Assembly: GCF_000429465.1 (NCBI RefSeq)
Contig: NZ_AUBX01000010.1
Coordinates: forward strand, 310,001 to 374,000
Length of the DNA stretch: 64,000 nt
Direction of reading: 5' to 3'
Source of the DNA: Algoriphagus vanfongensis DSM 17529
Lineage (GTDB): Bacteria > Bacteroidota > Bacteroidia > Cytophagales > Cyclobacteriaceae
The translations under genes were made by a program, and so were the position numbers. Positions 8,459 to 17,671 of the stretch are shown piece by piece; positions within the stretch are counted from its first letter, which is position 1; the number at the start of each line of letters is the position of its first letter. The notes below the pieces were generated by a model. It was given only the letters and a program-made list of their open reading frames with translations. It did not search any database and was not told where the DNA came from.

Positions 8459-9040
8459 ATGAATCTAACCAAAGTATTATCATTTGTATTCTTATTGGCG
8501 GCGATCGCCCTTGGCTACCTTCTTTGGAAAGGCGTAGACGATGTAGTAGAAGCAGAAAAGAGAATTGCACTAGTAGAAGGAGCTATCATCGAAAAGCTAC
8601 AAATGCTGCGTGATGCACAGTTGGCATATCAAGCTTCCAATGGCGAATATGCAGGCAACTGGTCTGACCTTAGAAACTTCATCCAAAACGGTGAAATCTG
8701 GTTGGTACAAAGAACTGAGACTACCAAATTGTTGGAATACGGAAAAGAAGAAACTACGGTAAGTTTTGATACATTAGGATCAGTACCAGTGATGGACTCT
8801 TTGTTCAACAAAGCAAAATATCCTGATTTCAACCTAGAAACACTTGCAGTAGTACCTGCTTCTGGTGGCAAGCAATTTGAATTCTTTGCTGATAAAATCG
8901 AAAGAAACAGCTATGAAATCAACGTGTTTGAGATCAGAGATCCAGATCCGATGAATCCTGAAAGAAGATTGAACAATAAAGAAAAAGCTCTTAGAGTTGG
9001 ATCCAGAACTGACGCCTCTACTGAAGGTAACTGGAAATAA
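8459..9040 (+). CDS. Membrane-anchored protein of unknown function
   Basis: 193 residues: one N-terminal membrane helix (VLSFVFLLAAIALGYLLW), a helical segment (VVEAEKRIALVEGAIIEKLQMLRDAQ) and a soluble remainder. The order helix, then coiled region, then small domain superficially resembles a pilin-like or periplasmic anchored protein, but I do not recognise a family with confidence. It is followed 11 bp later by the DUF3822 gene, with a terminator-like hairpin inside the start of that gene, so the pair is probably one transcription unit with attenuation. Confidence 0.75.
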   Translation: MNLTKVLSFVFLLAAIALGYLLWKGVDDVVEAEKRIALVEGAIIEKLQMLRDAQLAYQASNGEYAGNWSDLRNFIQNGEIWLVQRTETTKLLEYGKEETTVSFDTLGSVPVMDSLFNKAKYPDFNLETLAVVPASGGKQFEFFADKIERNSYEINVFEIRDPDPMNPERRLNNKEKALRVGSRTDASTEGNWK

Positions 9041-9051
9041 TATCTCCTATT

Positions 9052-9870
9052 TTGGAAAATACTCTTAAAGTATTCAAAAGTGATAAGTTTGATGTGGAAG
9101 ACACAGCGAGCTTATCACTTTTTTTATATCCTGATTTTTTGGTGATTTTCGCCAAAGATCAAAATCAGACCAATATTGGGATCCATCATTACCCTCAACT
9201 CAAGTGGGAAGACCTGGATCATCTGATCTTGACAGACCCGCTTCTCAAGCTTGACGTCCCTACCCGAGTCTATGTGCATCATTCATCATTTAGTCTCGTG
9301 CCCGGAGTACTCTATGCTGCCGGTAATGAAGAGAAGTTTCTCTCCTTTGCCCAGCAAATCACTTCCAAACCTTTTTATTTCAATACGCCATTAGACAGCA
9401 ACAATCTCCAGATTGTTTCGATGGTAGATGAAAAACTCAAAAAGCATCTGGAAGCCAGGTTTTCTGATTTGACATTTGATCATGGGGCCTCCTCTTTTCT
9501 CTCTTACCTCTTCAAGGAGCGGTTTAACCTGATCGGTCAGGAGATTCTCATCAATATTTTTGGAGATCACATGTATCTCGCAGCCTTTACCGATCAGGAA
9601 CTGAGCACTTTCAATCTCTTTTCTATCTCCTCCAAAGAAGATATTCTAAAGTACATCCTGATCGTGATCGAGCAGCTTGGCTATGAAAGGAATCTGGTTA
9701 GAATCAATTTATTTGGAGTCCCTGCCAACAGTGACATGACGGAGGATTGGGGGAAGGAGTATTTCCTCAACTTCAGACTTTTGAAGCCTCACGTCAACCA
9801 AAACTACCCGCATGGATTCAAACACCTGAAAGACCTCGGGCTCTTTGAGGTATCATGGCAATATCAGTAA
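9052..9870 (+). CDS. DUF3822 family protein
   Basis: 272 residues recognised as DUF3822, a Bacteroidota family usually next to coaD, as here (3 bp gap). The fold resembles the actin-like ATPase/pilus-assembly PilM group by general appearance, which is an inference. The start is a TTG at 9052; no ATG occurs in frame near the conserved beginning (FDVEDTASLSLFLYPDFLVIF), so a non-ATG start is needed. The first codons overlap a terminator-like hairpin. Confidence 0.82.
   Translation: MENTLKVFKSDKFDVEDTASLSLFLYPDFLVIFAKDQNQTNIGIHHYPQLKWEDLDHLILTDPLLKLDVPTRVYVHHSSFSLVPGVLYAAGNEEKFLSFAQQITSKPFYFNTPLDSNNLQIVSMVDEKLKKHLEARFSDLTFDHGASSFLSYLFKERFNLIGQEILINIFGDHMYLAAFTDQELSTFNLFSISSKEDILKYILIVIEQLGYERNLVRINLFGVPANSDMTEDWGKEYFLNFRLLKPHVNQNYPHGFKHLKDLGLFEVSWQYQ
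9076..9127 (+). terminator. Terminator-like hairpin inside the 5' end of the DUF3822 gene
   Basis: Perfect 12-base arms AAAAGTGATAAG (9076-9087) and CTTATCACTTTT (9111-9122); the loop contains a further TGTG/CACA stem, and five more T residues follow. It is placed to end transcripts of the upstream 193-residue protein gene or attenuate DUF3822-coaD. Confidence 0.6.
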
Positions 9871-9873
9871 CTC

Positions 9874-10329
9874 ATGGACAAAATCGCAATATTCCCTGGC
9901 TCCTTTGATCCCTACACCATGGGACATCATGACATCGTACTTCGGAGTTTGGATCTATTTGATCAGGTCATCATTGGGGTTGGGTACAATTCGACCAAAA
10001 AGAACCGATACTTCGATATCGATCTGATGGTAGAAAAAATCGAAGGAGTCTACCGAGCCATCCCCAGAGTCAAAGTGATTGTCTACAATGAGCTGACATC
10101 TACTTTGGCCAAAAAGCATGATGCTGGTTTTTTGATTCGGGGATTGAGAAATACGACTGATTTTGAATATGAAAACACAATCTCTCAGATGAACCGTTAT
10201 CTCAACGATGATCTGGAAACTGTTTTTCTGATCACCTCTCCGCAATATGCCTCGATCAGCTCCACGATAATTCGTGAAGTACATCGCTATGGCGGCAATG
10301 TGAGCGAATTTCTTCCTTACGACATCTGA
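9874..10329 (+). CDS. coaD: Phosphopantetheine adenylyltransferase
   Basis: 151-residue enzyme of coenzyme A synthesis that transfers AMP from ATP to 4'-phosphopantetheine. The nucleotidyltransferase motif GSFDPYTMGHHDI near residue 8 carries the HxGH-type site (here TMGH), RGLRNTTDFEYE is the substrate-binding segment and ISSTIIRE the C-terminal ISSTxVRE motif. Length is normal. Co-transcribed with DUF3822; its stop codon directly abuts the stop of the convergent Nudix gene (shared TGATCA). Confidence 0.95.
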   Translation: MDKIAIFPGSFDPYTMGHHDIVLRSLDLFDQVIIGVGYNSTKKNRYFDIDLMVEKIEGVYRAIPRVKVIVYNELTSTLAKKHDAGFLIRGLRNTTDFEYENTISQMNRYLNDDLETVFLITSPQYASISSTIIREVHRYGGNVSEFLPYDI

Positions 10330-11004
10330 TCAGGATTTTCTCTTTTTCAGAAACTGCTTGAAAAGCCATCTCATCGACGGGTAGGAATTGATCAGTGAGG
10401 TTTTAGCCTCTGCTTCCCTAAACCACCGAATATCATCTATCCCCTCCTCTTTCTGTGGCTTCATCCCCACGTCTGAGATACAGCTCATTTCATACCAATA
10501 GGTCTTTTTGAGAATACTTTTTCGATTTTGGGTGTAAGTATGCCACGTATTGCAAATCGGAGAATCCAATTTGACCTGAATCGCACACTCCTCCTCCACC
10601 TCTCGCACAGCACACTGCTCCGGCGTCTCTCCTTTATCAAACTTCCCCTTCGGAAAATCCCACTTCCCCAATCGGTGAATCAGTAGGATTTTGTCTTTTT
10701 TGGTAACCAATCCTCCAGCGGCTTTGATGATAGAGAACCTGCTCTTGACAAACTTTTTCAATGCGCCTTTTTCTTTTGAGACCAAGGTGACAGAGTCCAA
10801 GTCTTTGAGCTTTCGGGTACGCAATTGGTAAAGTATCCTGATAATCAGATCATGGGATGGTTCTTCGAAAAGAATATCATCCTGCCACAGTTGTGCTGCC
10901 GGAAGCTCGTCAGGGTCCGAAAAAGTAGAATCAAATTGTTTGGCAGGATCTAAATCCTTAAAGCTGATCAGATCCAAAGGTTTGTCATTGACAAAGATTC
11001 GCAT
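10330..11004 (-). CDS. Nudix hydrolase with N-terminal extension
   Basis: 224 residues; the Nudix box GKFDKGETPEQCAVREV followed by EEECAI lies near residue 135, in the C-terminal half. The N-terminal ~95 residues (MRIFVNDKPLDL onward) form a small extra domain I do not recognise; such two-part Nudix proteins are common in Bacteroidota. I chose ATG 11004 because it begins the MRIFVNDKP strand; the open frame to 11085 runs into the pyrE promoter. Divergent from pyrE. Confidence 0.87.
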   Translation of the reverse strand: MRIFVNDKPLDLISFKDLDPAKQFDSTFSDPDELPAAQLWQDDILFEEPSHDLIIRILYQLRTRKLKDLDSVTLVSKEKGALKKFVKSRFSIIKAAGGLVTKKDKILLIHRLGKWDFPKGKFDKGETPEQCAVREVEEECAIQVKLDSPICNTWHTYTQNRKSILKKTYWYEMSCISDVGMKPQKEEGIDDIRWFREAEAKTSLINSYPSMRWLFKQFLKKRKS

Positions 11005-11086
11005 GCGAGAATCGTTTATTGTTGGGTAATTGGCCAAAAATGCATAAAAAATTGACGTACCACAACCCGAACCATTCTTAATCATT

Positions 11087-11094
11087 TATTTTTG
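11087..11094 (+). promoter_or_regulatory. Bacteroidota -7 promoter element of pyrE
   Basis: TATTTTTG matches TANNTTTG exactly and ends 4 bp before the pyrE ATG, implying a leaderless or nearly leaderless transcript. No convincing -33 element was found at the usual distance. Confidence 0.5.
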
Positions 11095-11098
11095 TACC

Positions 11099-11743
11099 AT
11101 GAAAATCCTAGACTCAAGCATCGCTGCTGAAGTAGCTGATAAGCTACTGGAAATAGAAGCAATCCGACTTCAACCAGAAAAACCATTCACTTGGGCCTCC
11201 GGATGGAAATCCCCCATCTATTGTGACAATAGGCTTTCACTATCCTTTCCGGCTGTCAGAGATCTTATCAAGGACAATTTGGTGAAAAGTATCCGCCATT
11301 TTTATCCTGAGGCAGAAGCCATCGCCGGTGTAGCTACGGCTGGTATTCCACAGGGAGCTTTATTGGCCAACGATCTCGGTCTGCCTTTTATCTATGTCAG
11401 ATCCAAGGCCAAAGGACATGGAATGGAAAATATGATCGAAGGCAAGGTAGTTTCAGGTCAAAAGGTCGTGGTGGTAGAAGATCTGGTATCGACTGGTGGC
11501 AGCTCTCTCAAAGCTGTTCAGGACCTGCGCAATGCCGGATTTGAAGTATTGGGAATGGTTGCAATTTTCAGTTATGGCTTTGGTATTGCGGAGGAAAACT
11601 TCAAAAATGCCAACGTAGACTTGATCGTCTTGTCACATTATGAAGCCATGCTACCTCGAGCTGTCGAAAGAAAATACATCCAAGACGAAGTATTGAATTC
11701 ACTGGCTGACTGGAGAAAAAATCCAGCAGATTGGAATCCATAA
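11099..11743 (+). CDS. pyrE: Orotate phosphoribosyltransferase
   Basis: 214-residue cytoplasmic enzyme converting orotate and PRPP to orotidine 5'-phosphate in pyrimidine synthesis. The PRPP-binding motif VVVVEDLVSTGGSS lies near residue 122, and the flexible catalytic loop KAKGHGMENMIEG carries the conserved Lys-x-His-Gly. Length matches the family. Monocistronic: promoter element just upstream, strong terminator just downstream. Confidence 0.95.
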   Translation: MKILDSSIAAEVADKLLEIEAIRLQPEKPFTWASGWKSPIYCDNRLSLSFPAVRDLIKDNLVKSIRHFYPEAEAIAGVATAGIPQGALLANDLGLPFIYVRSKAKGHGMENMIEGKVVSGQKVVVVEDLVSTGGSSLKAVQDLRNAGFEVLGMVAIFSYGFGIAEENFKNANVDLIVLSHYEAMLPRAVERKYIQDEVLNSLADWRKNPADWNP

Positions 11744-11749
11744 ATAGAA

Positions 11750-11776
11750 ATGCCGGCTTGACCGGCATTTTTTTTA
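11750..11776 (+). terminator. Rho-independent terminator of pyrE
   Basis: ATGCCGG and CCGGCAT arms around CTTGA, followed by a run of eight T residues. Confidence 0.9.
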
Positions 11777-11782
11777 TCCTAT

Positions 11783-12292
11783 TCAGTTTTCTATTGCCAG
11801 AGCTGCCCTTTTGATCCAGACAGACCTCAGGACGCCAACAATAATCATCGATAGCAATACAGCGACCAAAACCCATTTGGTAGTGGTAAAGCAAGATGTC
11901 AAGAAAGCTATCGTAGCGTCGACCTTTGGAAAGTAATCCAGTAACTCCAACACCAGAAAGTTTTCACAGAGATCCATCAGGCTGACTAACGGAGGCAAAA
12001 GCAGAAAAATGCCTTTTCCATAGAGCCTGTGTAGCAGTCCCAAGGTGAATAAGCCATAAACAAACAAATACGGCAAGTCCAAAGCCCAGACACCAAGCTG
12101 ATAAATACTCCTCGACTCTGCTCCCATCGAGCTCAAAGCATAGGAGACATCTGCTGAATTGTAAGCAAACTTCAAATCCAATGCATATTCCTTGGGCATG
12201 AAGTGAGAAAGTAGCCAATTGAACCCCAATGTGAGTAGAAATAAAATGATCAAAGAGGTTTTTCCCTTGAGGAAGTTCAAAAACTTATTCAT
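11783..12292 (-). CDS. Four-helix membrane protein, unknown function
   Basis: 169 residues with four hydrophobic segments (SLIILFLLTLGFNWLLS, WALDLPYLFVYGLFTLGLL, IFLLLPPLVSLMDLCENFLVL, TKWVLVAVLLSMIIVGVL). The acidic DLCEN motif in the third helix may be functional. I recognise no family; a hypothetical inner-membrane protein. Its only neighbours are the convergent pyrE and the upstream gamma-carbonic anhydrase gene, separated by 80 bp. Confidence 0.7.
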   Translation of the reverse strand: MNKFLNFLKGKTSLIILFLLTLGFNWLLSHFMPKEYALDLKFAYNSADVSYALSSMGAESRSIYQLGVWALDLPYLFVYGLFTLGLLHRLYGKGIFLLLPPLVSLMDLCENFLVLELLDYFPKVDATIAFLTSCFTTTKWVLVAVLLSMIIVGVLRSVWIKRAALAIEN

Positions 12293-12372
12293 AAAAGTAA
12301 GATTTAAAAGTATACCCTAAGTTAGAAAAAACTTCAGAGGATCAAAAAATCAAGGTTCAATTTAGCCCTGAA

Positions 12373-12903
12373 TCAGGCTTTTTTCTCAAACCATGAGGCA
12401 TACATCGGGTAATTTTTTGCTGTTCGATCGATGACTGCTTCCATTTCAGGCCCTGCGTCCTTCACTTTTTTGGCAGGCATACCAGCATAAATTGAGTTTG
12501 ACTCTACTATGGTATTGGCCAGCACCACTGCTCCAGCTGCTATGACCGCACCGGAATGAACAATCGCTCCATCCATCACGATAGCTCCCATCCCTATGAG
12601 CACACGATCGTGGATCGTGCAACCATGAACTATCGCATTGTGCGCTATAGAAACTTGATTGCCGATATAGGTCCCGGCTTTTTGATAGGTACAGTGGATT
12701 ACGGCACCGTCCTGAATATTCGTATCATCCCCGATTCGGATCTCATGGACATCGCCCCGGATCACCGCATTGAACCAAACTGTACAATTTTTCCCCATCA
12801 CCACATCTCCTACCAAGGTGGCATTGGGAGCTATCCAGCAGGTGGGATCATAGGTTGGAGTTTTTCCATTCACCTCAAGTATCAGAGCATCAGTATCTTT
12901 CAT
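12373..12903 (-). CDS. Gamma-carbonic anhydrase family protein (left-handed beta helix)
   Basis: 176 residues made of hexapeptide repeats. The zinc-binding histidines of gamma-class carbonic anhydrases are in place: HCTYQKAGTYIGNQVSIAHNAIVHGC gives His-x(n)-His-x4-His, read here as H of IHC, H of IAHN and H of VHGC. Members (PaaY, YrdA) form trimers and many show weak or no carbonic anhydrase activity, so the precise reaction is uncertain. Start ATG 12903. Confidence 0.88.
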   Translation of the reverse strand: MKDTDALILEVNGKTPTYDPTCWIAPNATLVGDVVMGKNCTVWFNAVIRGDVHEIRIGDDTNIQDGAVIHCTYQKAGTYIGNQVSIAHNAIVHGCTIHDRVLIGMGAIVMDGAIVHSGAVIAAGAVVLANTIVESNSIYAGMPAKKVKDAGPEMEAVIDRTAKNYPMYASWFEKKA

Positions 12904-13017
12904 GTATTTCTAAAATATTTTTCAGCAATTTGAAAAAATAATTTCACGGGTTCGAACTTTTTGCACAATTTTGGGTTTCCGTGTATATACATTTAATTGG
13001 AAAATTATTTCAACCTC

Positions 13018-13740
13018 ATGAAACTACTCACAAAATCAGGACTAGTCCTTGCTACTGCTTTGATCACTTTTGCATGTAGCAAACCAAGCGAAACAGTAGA
13101 AACTACTGAAGCGCAAGCTGTTGCTGAAACTACCGGCACCACTCTGACTGTAGAACCTAGCGAATCATCCATCTCATGGAGAGGATACAAGCCTGCTGGT
13201 CAGCACTTTGGTAAAATCCCTTCTACAGAAGGCACTCTTTCTATTGAAGGCACTGAAATCACAGGAGGCAAATTCTCTTTTGATATCACAGGCTTGACTA
13301 TCGAAGATCTAGAAGAAGGATCTGACGGCTATGGCAAACTTTACGGTCACTTGCAGTCTGCAGACTTCTTTGATGCTGCCAACCATCCTACTGCTACTTT
13401 TGAAATCACTTCTGTGGAGCCTTTCGCAGCTGGTGATGTAGTAGCAGATGCAGAGCAGTTCCAAACTGACAACACTCCTCTTGCCTCTTCTGAGCTTTCT
13501 CCTGAAGCTCCTACCCACTGGATCAGTGGCAACTTGACTTTGAGAGGAACTACCAAAAACATCAAGTTCCCTGCAGCAGTAAGTGCTCAAAACGGCGCTG
13601 TGACCGCTAAAGCTGGTTTCAACATTGACAGAACCGAATGGGGTCTAGCTTACGGAAACGAAGCTGACGCTGTAGATAAAGCAAAAGACAAGTTTATCTA
13701 CAACACCGTTTCTATCCAGTTGGAAGTAAACGCAGAATAA
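13018..13740 (+). CDS. YceI family lipoprotein
   Basis: 240 residues with a signal peptide ending in a lipobox (LITFACSK), a Glu/Thr-rich linker and a YceI domain (LTVEPSESSISWRGYKP; FDITGLTIEDL; HPTATFEITSVEP; LTLRGTTKNIKFPA). YceI proteins are lipocalin-like barrels that bind isoprenoid-type lipids; here it should be membrane-anchored in the periplasm. I chose ATG 13018 rather than a TTG 21 bp upstream because it places the lysine directly before the signal helix. A strong terminator follows. Confidence 0.9.
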   Translation: MKLLTKSGLVLATALITFACSKPSETVETTEAQAVAETTGTTLTVEPSESSISWRGYKPAGQHFGKIPSTEGTLSIEGTEITGGKFSFDITGLTIEDLEEGSDGYGKLYGHLQSADFFDAANHPTATFEITSVEPFAAGDVVADAEQFQTDNTPLASSELSPEAPTHWISGNLTLRGTTKNIKFPAAVSAQNGAVTAKAGFNIDRTEWGLAYGNEADAVDKAKDKFIYNTVSIQLEVNAE

Positions 13741-13766
13741 TAACCAATCACAAATTTGACTGGAAA

Positions 13767-13797
13767 AGAGGATTCCCGACGGAATCCTCTTTTTTTT
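13767..13797 (+). terminator. Terminator of YceI gene, touching the pabB start region
   Basis: AGAGGATTCC and GGAATCCTCT arms around CGAC, then a T-run. The T-run continues as TTTTGTACC directly into the GTG start of pabB at 13803. Confidence 0.9.
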
Positions 13798-13802
13798 GTA
13801 CC

Positions 13803-15038
13803 GTGATCGAGAGACAGCATTCTTATCAGCTTACCAGCCCTTCCGCTCTTACTCAAGTAGTAGAATGGGTAAACCTAACGTATCCATTTTTTTGCCTGAC
13901 TACAGGCCATCAGCAAGACTATCCCCGAGGCACATTTCCCGATCAAATTCTGGCCGGAAACAAGGAGCTTACGCAAGAGGATCTCTGGAAAAGCACAAAA
14001 AACAAACTAGCTGGTATTATTTCTTATGATTATAAAAATCAACTGGAAAAATTAAGTTCGGGCAATCCATCTCTGGTAAAGGTCCCAGACCTGACTTTTT
14101 TCGAAGCCGAATTAATCATCACCTTCTCCTCTGAGCAGATTCAGTCAAATCTCCCTCTTCCTGATCATCTTTGGAGCGGCACTAGCAGCAGTCAAACTGA
14201 AACCAAAGTCACTCTCCAAGCTCTCACTACCAAAAAAAATTACCTAGAGACATTCCATCGCATTCAGGATCAAATTGTTCAAGGCAATACCTACGAGATG
14301 AATTACTGCATAGCGATGGCAGGAGAAATCCAACAACTGCAACCTGTCGCAGCCTTTTTCAACTTGATGAATCTTTCCCCCATGCCTTTTTCAGCATTGT
14401 TTAAGGCTAATGACAAATATCTGATATCGGCGTCTCCTGAAAGATTTTTGAAAAAAATAGGTTCGCAACTCATCGCACAGCCTATCAAAGGTACAGCACG
14501 TCGGAGTGCAAATACTGAGCAGGACGAAGCCAACAAAAAGAATCTTTTGGCAAGCGAAAAAGAAAGAGCCGAAAACCTCATGATTACCGATCTCATGAGG
14601 AATGACCTCTCCAAGGTATCCAAGACAGGAAGTGTAGAAGTACCCGAACTTTTTGGGCTTTATTCATTCCCAAAGGTTCATCAGATGATCAGCACTGTCC
14701 AATCTCAACTACAAGACAATATTAGTCTCCGTGATATCATCCAAGCTAGTTTCCCGATGGGAAGCATGACTGGTGCCCCCAAAATCAAAACCATGGAATT
14801 GATAGATCAACTCGAAAACTTTCAAAGAGGTTGGTTTTCCGGATCACTGATGCTCATTGACGAAACCGGTGATTTTGATTCGTCAGTGATAATCCGAAGC
14901 ATCATCGTAGATCAACGCCAAAATAAACTGTATTTTGGGGTAGGCAGTGCCGTGACTATTGATGCAGATGCGGAAGCCGAATACGAAGAATGTCTCCTAA
15001 AAGCCAGTGCCATACTGGAAGTTTTGAGTGGAAAATGA
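13803..15038 (+). CDS. pabB: Aminodeoxychorismate synthase component I
   Basis: 411-residue chorismate-utilising enzyme. The PIKGTARR motif, with the lysine that distinguishes PabB from TrpE (PIAGT), points to 4-amino-4-deoxychorismate formation for folate synthesis; GSMTGAPKIKTMELI and MITDLMRNDLSKV are further family motifs. N-terminal region is shorter and divergent as in many Bacteroidota PabB proteins. The start is GTG 13803, six bases after the upstream terminator T-run. It overlaps dinB by 11 bp. Confidence 0.9.
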   Translation: MIERQHSYQLTSPSALTQVVEWVNLTYPFFCLTTGHQQDYPRGTFPDQILAGNKELTQEDLWKSTKNKLAGIISYDYKNQLEKLSSGNPSLVKVPDLTFFEAELIITFSSEQIQSNLPLPDHLWSGTSSSQTETKVTLQALTTKKNYLETFHRIQDQIVQGNTYEMNYCIAMAGEIQQLQPVAAFFNLMNLSPMPFSALFKANDKYLISASPERFLKKIGSQLIAQPIKGTARRSANTEQDEANKKNLLASEKERAENLMITDLMRNDLSKVSKTGSVEVPELFGLYSFPKVHQMISTVQSQLQDNISLRDIIQASFPMGSMTGAPKIKTMELIDQLENFQRGWFSGSLMLIDETGDFDSSVIIRSIIVDQRQNKLYFGVGSAVTIDADAEAEYEECLLKASAILEVLSGK

Positions 15039-16125
15039 CACTAGCTCACATCCAATCCGAAAAATCATCCACGTGGATATGGATGCATTTTATGCTTCAG
15101 TAGAGCAACTAGACCATCCGGAATGGAGAGGAAAAGCACTGGTAGTCGGAGGCAATGCTGCCAGAGGTGTGATAGCCGCAGCTAGCTATGAAGCCAGAAA
15201 ATATGGCATTCATTCAGCTATGTCCTCGGTACTTGCCGCCAAAAAGTATCCCCAATTGATTTTTGCAAAACCTCGATTTGAGAGGTACAGAGAATTATCC
15301 TTACAGATTCGGGATATTTTCTATGAATATACAGACTTGGTGGAGCCGCTCTCCCTAGATGAGGCATTTCTTGATGTCACAGAAAATAAATTGGGCATCA
15401 AATCGGCAATACTAATTGCAAGACAAATCCGTGAAAAAATCAAATTAAAAACGGGTTTGAATGCCTCAGCAGGGGTCAGCTACAATAAGTTTCTCGCCAA
15501 AATCGCTTCTGATCTCAACAAACCCAATGGGCAAGCTGTGATTCTACCAGAAGAAGCCGAGGAGTTTTTGGAGAAACTCCCTATCGCCAAATTCTTTGGG
15601 ATCGGTAAAGTAACTGCGGAAAAAATGAATCGCTTGGGCATCCACAATGGAAAAAACCTTAAGGAATTTTCATTGCAATTTCTGAGTAAAAAATTCGGCA
15701 AATCAGGTCTTCATTATTACAATATCGTCAGGGGCATTCATCTCTCGGCAGTGCAGCCTCACCGAATCAGGAAGTCTTTGAGTGCAGAAAACACATTCGA
15801 AAAAGACCTGGCGACAACCGCCGAAATGGAAGATAAACTCAAGCCTATTTTCGAAGAAGTGATCCGAAGAATCGACAAAAGCAAGATCAAAGGTCGCACG
15901 ATCACGCTGAAGATAAAACATGCTGATTTCACCCTTCAGACGAGAAGTAAAACTCTCGAACAATATCCGGATCCCGAACAGATTTGGACAGTAGCAGTGG
16001 AGCTACTCCATCAAGAAGAAGTCAGCAAACCTGTAAGATTGCTGGGCCTAGGCCTTTCCAATCTTAATATTACAGAAGAGCAGGAGCATTTTGGCGAGCA
16101 GCTGAAGATTCCTTTTTTAGAATAA
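15028..16125 (+). CDS. dinB: DNA polymerase IV (Y-family translesion polymerase)
   Basis: 365 residues. Catalytic carboxylates are present in HVDMDAFYASVEQ (first aspartates) and SLDEAFLDVT (Asp-Glu pair); the little-finger region follows. Y-family polymerases copy past damaged bases with low fidelity and are often SOS-regulated; no LexA-type box can be seen because the gene lies inside the pabB end. The GTG start at 15028 overlaps pabB, implying translational coupling. No beta-clamp motif is obvious except the C-terminal QLKIPFLE-like end, which fits QLxLF-type clamp binding loosely. Confidence 0.93.
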   Translation: MENDTSSHPIRKIIHVDMDAFYASVEQLDHPEWRGKALVVGGNAARGVIAAASYEARKYGIHSAMSSVLAAKKYPQLIFAKPRFERYRELSLQIRDIFYEYTDLVEPLSLDEAFLDVTENKLGIKSAILIARQIREKIKLKTGLNASAGVSYNKFLAKIASDLNKPNGQAVILPEEAEEFLEKLPIAKFFGIGKVTAEKMNRLGIHNGKNLKEFSLQFLSKKFGKSGLHYYNIVRGIHLSAVQPHRIRKSLSAENTFEKDLATTAEMEDKLKPIFEEVIRRIDKSKIKGRTITLKIKHADFTLQTRSKTLEQYPDPEQIWTVAVELLHQEEVSKPVRLLGLGLSNLNITEEQEHFGEQLKIPFLE

Positions 16126-16192
16126 ATAACTCACTCGCCTGCCATTTTGTCCGCTTTTTCGTAATTTCGCATCCCTAAGTTGGAATACATTC

Positions 16193-17671
16193 ATGGAAAA
16201 CCTAATCAAAGACATCGACATCATCAGTGGAGAAGAGGCGCAAGCGGTCGATTATAAAACTACCCTGGAAGAAAACACCGGTAAAACCAAGAAGATCTAT
16301 ATCGAAAGCTATGGTTGCCAGATGAATTTCTCCGATTCGGAGATCGTCGCATCCATTATGAAAGAAAATGGCTACGATACCACTTCTGATTTTCACCAGG
16401 CAGACGTGGTCTTTCTCAATACCTGCTCGATTCGTGAAAAAGCCGAACAAACTGTTCGCCATAGATTGAATCAGTTCAACTCGGTCAAAAAACAAAAGCC
16501 CGAAATGACCATCGGTGTTTTGGGCTGCATGGCTGAGCGGCTCAAAGACAAACTTCTCGAAGAAGAAAAAATCGTCGACGTAGTTGTAGGACCTGACGCC
16601 TACCGTGATCTTCCTAATTTGGTCAATGCTGCAGAGGATGGCAGAAAAGGTGTTAACACGTTCCTTTCCAGGGAAGAGACCTACGCCGACATTGCCCCTG
16701 TCAGACTCAATTCCAATGGCATCACCGCATTCATCTCCATCATGAGAGGATGTGACAATATGTGTTCTTTCTGTGTGGTACCATTTACAAGAGGTCGAGA
16801 GAGAAGCCGCGACCCTCATTCCATCGTCGCAGAAGCACAGGAACTTTTTGCCAAAGGCTACAAAGAAGTGACCTTATTGGGTCAGAATGTGGACTCGTAT
16901 AAATGGTCTCCTGAGGAAAACAACAAAGCTCGCCTCAATAAAAATGAAGTTGCCGCCAGCCAAGTGATCAACTTTGCACATCTTTTGGAAATGGTCGCCC
17001 AAGTCAGCCCGCTTTTGAGGGTGAGGTTTTCTACTTCCCACCCGAAAGACATTACAGATGAGGTACTTTATACGATGAAAAAGTATGACAACATCTGCAA
17101 ATACATCCACTTACCAGTTCAGTCGGGAAACAGTCGTGTATTGGACATGATGAACAGAACCTACGATCGTGAGTGGTACCTGGACAGAGTACGTGCTATT
17201 CGTGAGATTTTGGGAGAAGAGTGTGGTATTTCTTCCGACATGATTGCCGGATTCTGTACGGAGACCGAAGAGGAGCATCAAGACACCTTGACTCTGATGG
17301 ACATCGTGAAATACGACTTTTCTTATATGTTTTTCTATTCAGAGAGACCCGGGACTTTGGCTGCCAAAAAGTACGAAGATGACATTCCTTTGGACATCAA
17401 AAAGCGGAGACTGGCCGAAATCATCGAAAAACAAAGTAAGCTTTCTGCAGAAAGAAATCAATTGGATCTAGGTCAGGAACAGATTATTCTCATCGAAGGC
17501 ACCTCGAAAAAATCCAAAGATGAGCTGAAAGGAAGAAACTCTGCCAATAAAGTAGTCATCGTGCCTGCAGCAGGCCTCCAACTGGGCGACTATGTGAAGG
17601 TGAAAATCACGGACTGCTCTCCAGCTACCCTATTCGGAGAAGTCCTAGAAATCAACCCAATACTTGCATGA
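16193..17671 (+). CDS. miaB: tRNA-2-methylthio-N6-dimethylallyladenosine synthase
   Basis: 492-residue radical SAM methylthiotransferase that modifies A37 of tRNAs reading UNN codons. Order: N-terminal UPF0004 domain with cluster cysteines ([24 protein letters not shown]), radical SAM motif CDNMCSFC near residue 190, and C-terminal TRAM domain. Length slightly above the usual 440-475 because of an N-terminal extension. TAATTTCG upstream (16162-16169) resembles the -7 element. It starts the miaB - activator - lptE - TPR - secG run. Confidence 0.94.
   Translation: MENLIKDIDIISGEEAQAVDYKTTLEENTGKTKKIYIESYGCQMNFSDSEIVASIMKENGYDTTSDFHQADVVFLNTCSIREKAEQTVRHRLNQFNSVKKQKPEMTIGVLGCMAERLKDKLLEEEKIVDVVVGPDAYRDLPNLVNAAEDGRKGVNTFLSREETYADIAPVRLNSNGITAFISIMRGCDNMCSFCVVPFTRGRERSRDPHSIVAEAQELFAKGYKEVTLLGQNVDSYKWSPEENNKARLNKNEVAASQVINFAHLLEMVAQVSPLLRVRFSTSHPKDITDEVLYTMKKYDNICKYIHLPVQSGNSRVLDMMNRTYDREWYLDRVRAIREILGEECGISSDMIAGFCTETEEEHQDTLTLMDIVKYDFSYMFFYSERPGTLAAKKYEDDIPLDIKKRRLAEIIEKQSKLSAERNQLDLGQEQIILIEGTSKKSKDELKGRNSANKVVIVPAAGLQLGDYVKVKITDCSPATLFGEVLEINPILA

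Noticed and set aside
10324-10335. TGATCA at the coaD/Nudix junction as a regulatory site
   Set aside because: It is simply two convergent TGA stop codons sharing bases.
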